Below, one piece after another: positions 5,658 through 5,801 of a stretch of 5,801 nt of DNA (its first letter is position 1; every line of letters begins with the position of its first letter). This stretch comes from CAYTBN01 sp964542165 (GTDB lineage Bacteria > Myxococcota_A > UBA796 > UBA9615 > CAYRNR01). The translations under genes and the position numbers were made by a program. The notes below the pieces were generated by a model. The model had not been told where the DNA came from. It was given only the letters and a program-made list of their open reading frames with translations, and did not search any database. Location: assembly GCA_964542165.1 (NCBI GenBank), contig CAZITQ010000357.1, positions 1-5,801 on the forward strand, read 5' to 3'.

Positions 5658-5701
5658 CGTACGTCCCCTTTCTTCGTCCGCGCCGGCGAGTGGGAAAGCG
5701 C

Positions 5702-5710
5702 TGTTAGACT
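5702..5710 (+). promoter_or_regulatory. Extended -10 promoter candidate for the right-edge lipoprotein gene
   Basis: TGTTAGACT matches the extended -10 form TGnTAnAnT. No good -35 lies 17 nt upstream, which extended -10 promoters tolerate. A start near 5717 would give a leader of about 23 nt before the ATG at 5740. It lies just past the terminator-like hairpin, as expected for a new transcription unit. Confidence 0.45.
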
Positions 5711-5739
5711 GATGTTCCTGCACACGGAGGGAGATTCCC

Positions 5740-5801
5740 ATGTCCACACGTTGGTTGCTCTTGGCTCTGCTGGGACTGTCCCTGGTTGTTGGCTGTCCTG
5801 A
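5740..5801 (+). CDS. Lipoprotein, N-terminal fragment (3' end outside window)
   Basis: Only 20 residues are visible, a typical type II signal peptide: R4, hydrophobic core at about 5-15, and lipobox LVVGC at 15-19 with C19 as the lipidation site. GGAGG (5726-5730) lies 9 nt before the ATG. The mature protein is outside the window, so nothing can be said of its function beyond likely membrane anchoring after export. Codons here use more A/T-ending forms (ACA, CGT, GCT, GTT, TGT) than the genes to the left, but the sample is too small to infer transfer. Confidence 0.75.
   Translation, partial: MSTRWLLLALLGLSLVVGCP

Larger units (their letters stand above)
5573..5671. repeat. 99-nt long inverted repeat, possible dispersed (REP/MITE-like) element
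   Basis: The arms 5573-5606 and 5638-5671 are inverted copies of 34 nt with only two mismatches (5594/5650 and 5598/5646). Each arm begins AAAGGGGACGTACGTAAC and ends TTGCTGGG. The stem can continue through GAG/CTC past a one-base bulge at 5637, and the loop holds a small GCAC/GTGC stem (5614-5617 with 5628-5631). A second inner option pairs GCTGG (5601-5605) with CCAGC (5611-5615). It lies between the microprotein stop and the next promoter and is richer in A/T than its surroundings. Long near-perfect intergenic palindromes of this kind are often dispersed copies moved by REP-associated Y1 transposases, but no transposase lies in the window and copy number cannot be seen here. Confidence 0.95.
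5572..5674. terminator. Probable bidirectional transcription terminator formed by the long hairpin
   Basis: The stem base is G4/C4. On the plus strand it is followed by TTTCTT (5669-5674), and on the minus strand by TTTT (5575-5572), giving short T tracts on both sides as in bidirectional intrinsic terminators. It sits after the microprotein gene and before the promoter of the next gene, where it would stop readthrough. The T tracts are short and the stem is far longer than usual, so termination is likely but not its only possible role. Confidence 0.5.
5561..5697. repeat. Imperfect 14-bp direct repeat bracketing the large hairpin
   Basis: CGGCGAGAGGGAAA (5561-5574) recurs as CGGCGAGTGGGAAA (5684-5697), 13 of 14 bases identical, on either side of the long inverted repeat. 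Resemblance continues leftward with a 2-nt gap (CGAACGCG versus CGTCCGCG). The left copy touches the hairpin arm while the right copy starts 12 nt beyond it, so it is not a clean target-site duplication. Confidence 0.5.

Noticed and set aside
5573..5671. CRISPR repeat, tRNA or other structured RNA gene
   Set aside because: There is one palindrome and no array of spaced direct repeats, and no cloverleaf or CCA-type acceptor features. It fits a terminator or dispersed palindrome better.

Overview
This is a GC-rich bacterial window with strong GC bias at third codon positions. It looks like accessory chromosome of a Gram-negative bacterium: it encodes two probable secreted lipoproteins, and one has the acidic Asp/Pro-rich linker often seen in Myxococcota and other former Deltaproteobacteria. 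That placement is an inference from style, since no rRNA or other marker gene is present.

Positions 1-4697 hold a compact minus-strand operon read right to left. It runs from a thiamine-diphosphate (ThDP) enzyme of the acetolactate synthase/IolD type (4697-2808), to an NAD(P)-dependent aldehyde dehydrogenase (2798-1362), to an IlvD/Edd-family Fe-S dehydratase (1354 to beyond the left edge). The gaps are 9 and 7 nt, and the Shine-Dalgarno (SD) of the second gene overlaps the stop codon of the first. All three proteins keep their key catalytic residues. Together they suggest catabolism of a sugar acid or cyclitol: dehydration to a 2-keto-3-deoxy acid (or diketone), ThDP-dependent C-C cleavage to an aldehyde, and oxidation of that aldehyde. 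The true substrate cannot be read from the window.

Positions 4698-4807 are the operon's leader and probable promoter region, with an 8-bp perfect hairpin and a G-rich tract. A minus-strand gene for a small, Cys-rich, acidic probable lipoprotein lies at 5299-4808. Its upstream region (5300-5455) carries two tandem perfect dyads and is shared with a divergent plus-strand gene.

That divergent gene (5456-5551) encodes a 31-residue single-membrane-span microprotein with a near-perfect SD. It is followed by the most striking non-coding structure in the window, a 99-nt inverted repeat (5573-5671) with 34-bp arms. Each arm, read inward, carries TAA in all three frames, so the element can stop translation entering from either side and can probably stop transcription both ways. 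The only two arm mismatches fall on the bases between TAA triplets. After it come an extended -10 promoter candidate and the start of a second lipoprotein gene (5740 onward), which runs off the right edge.
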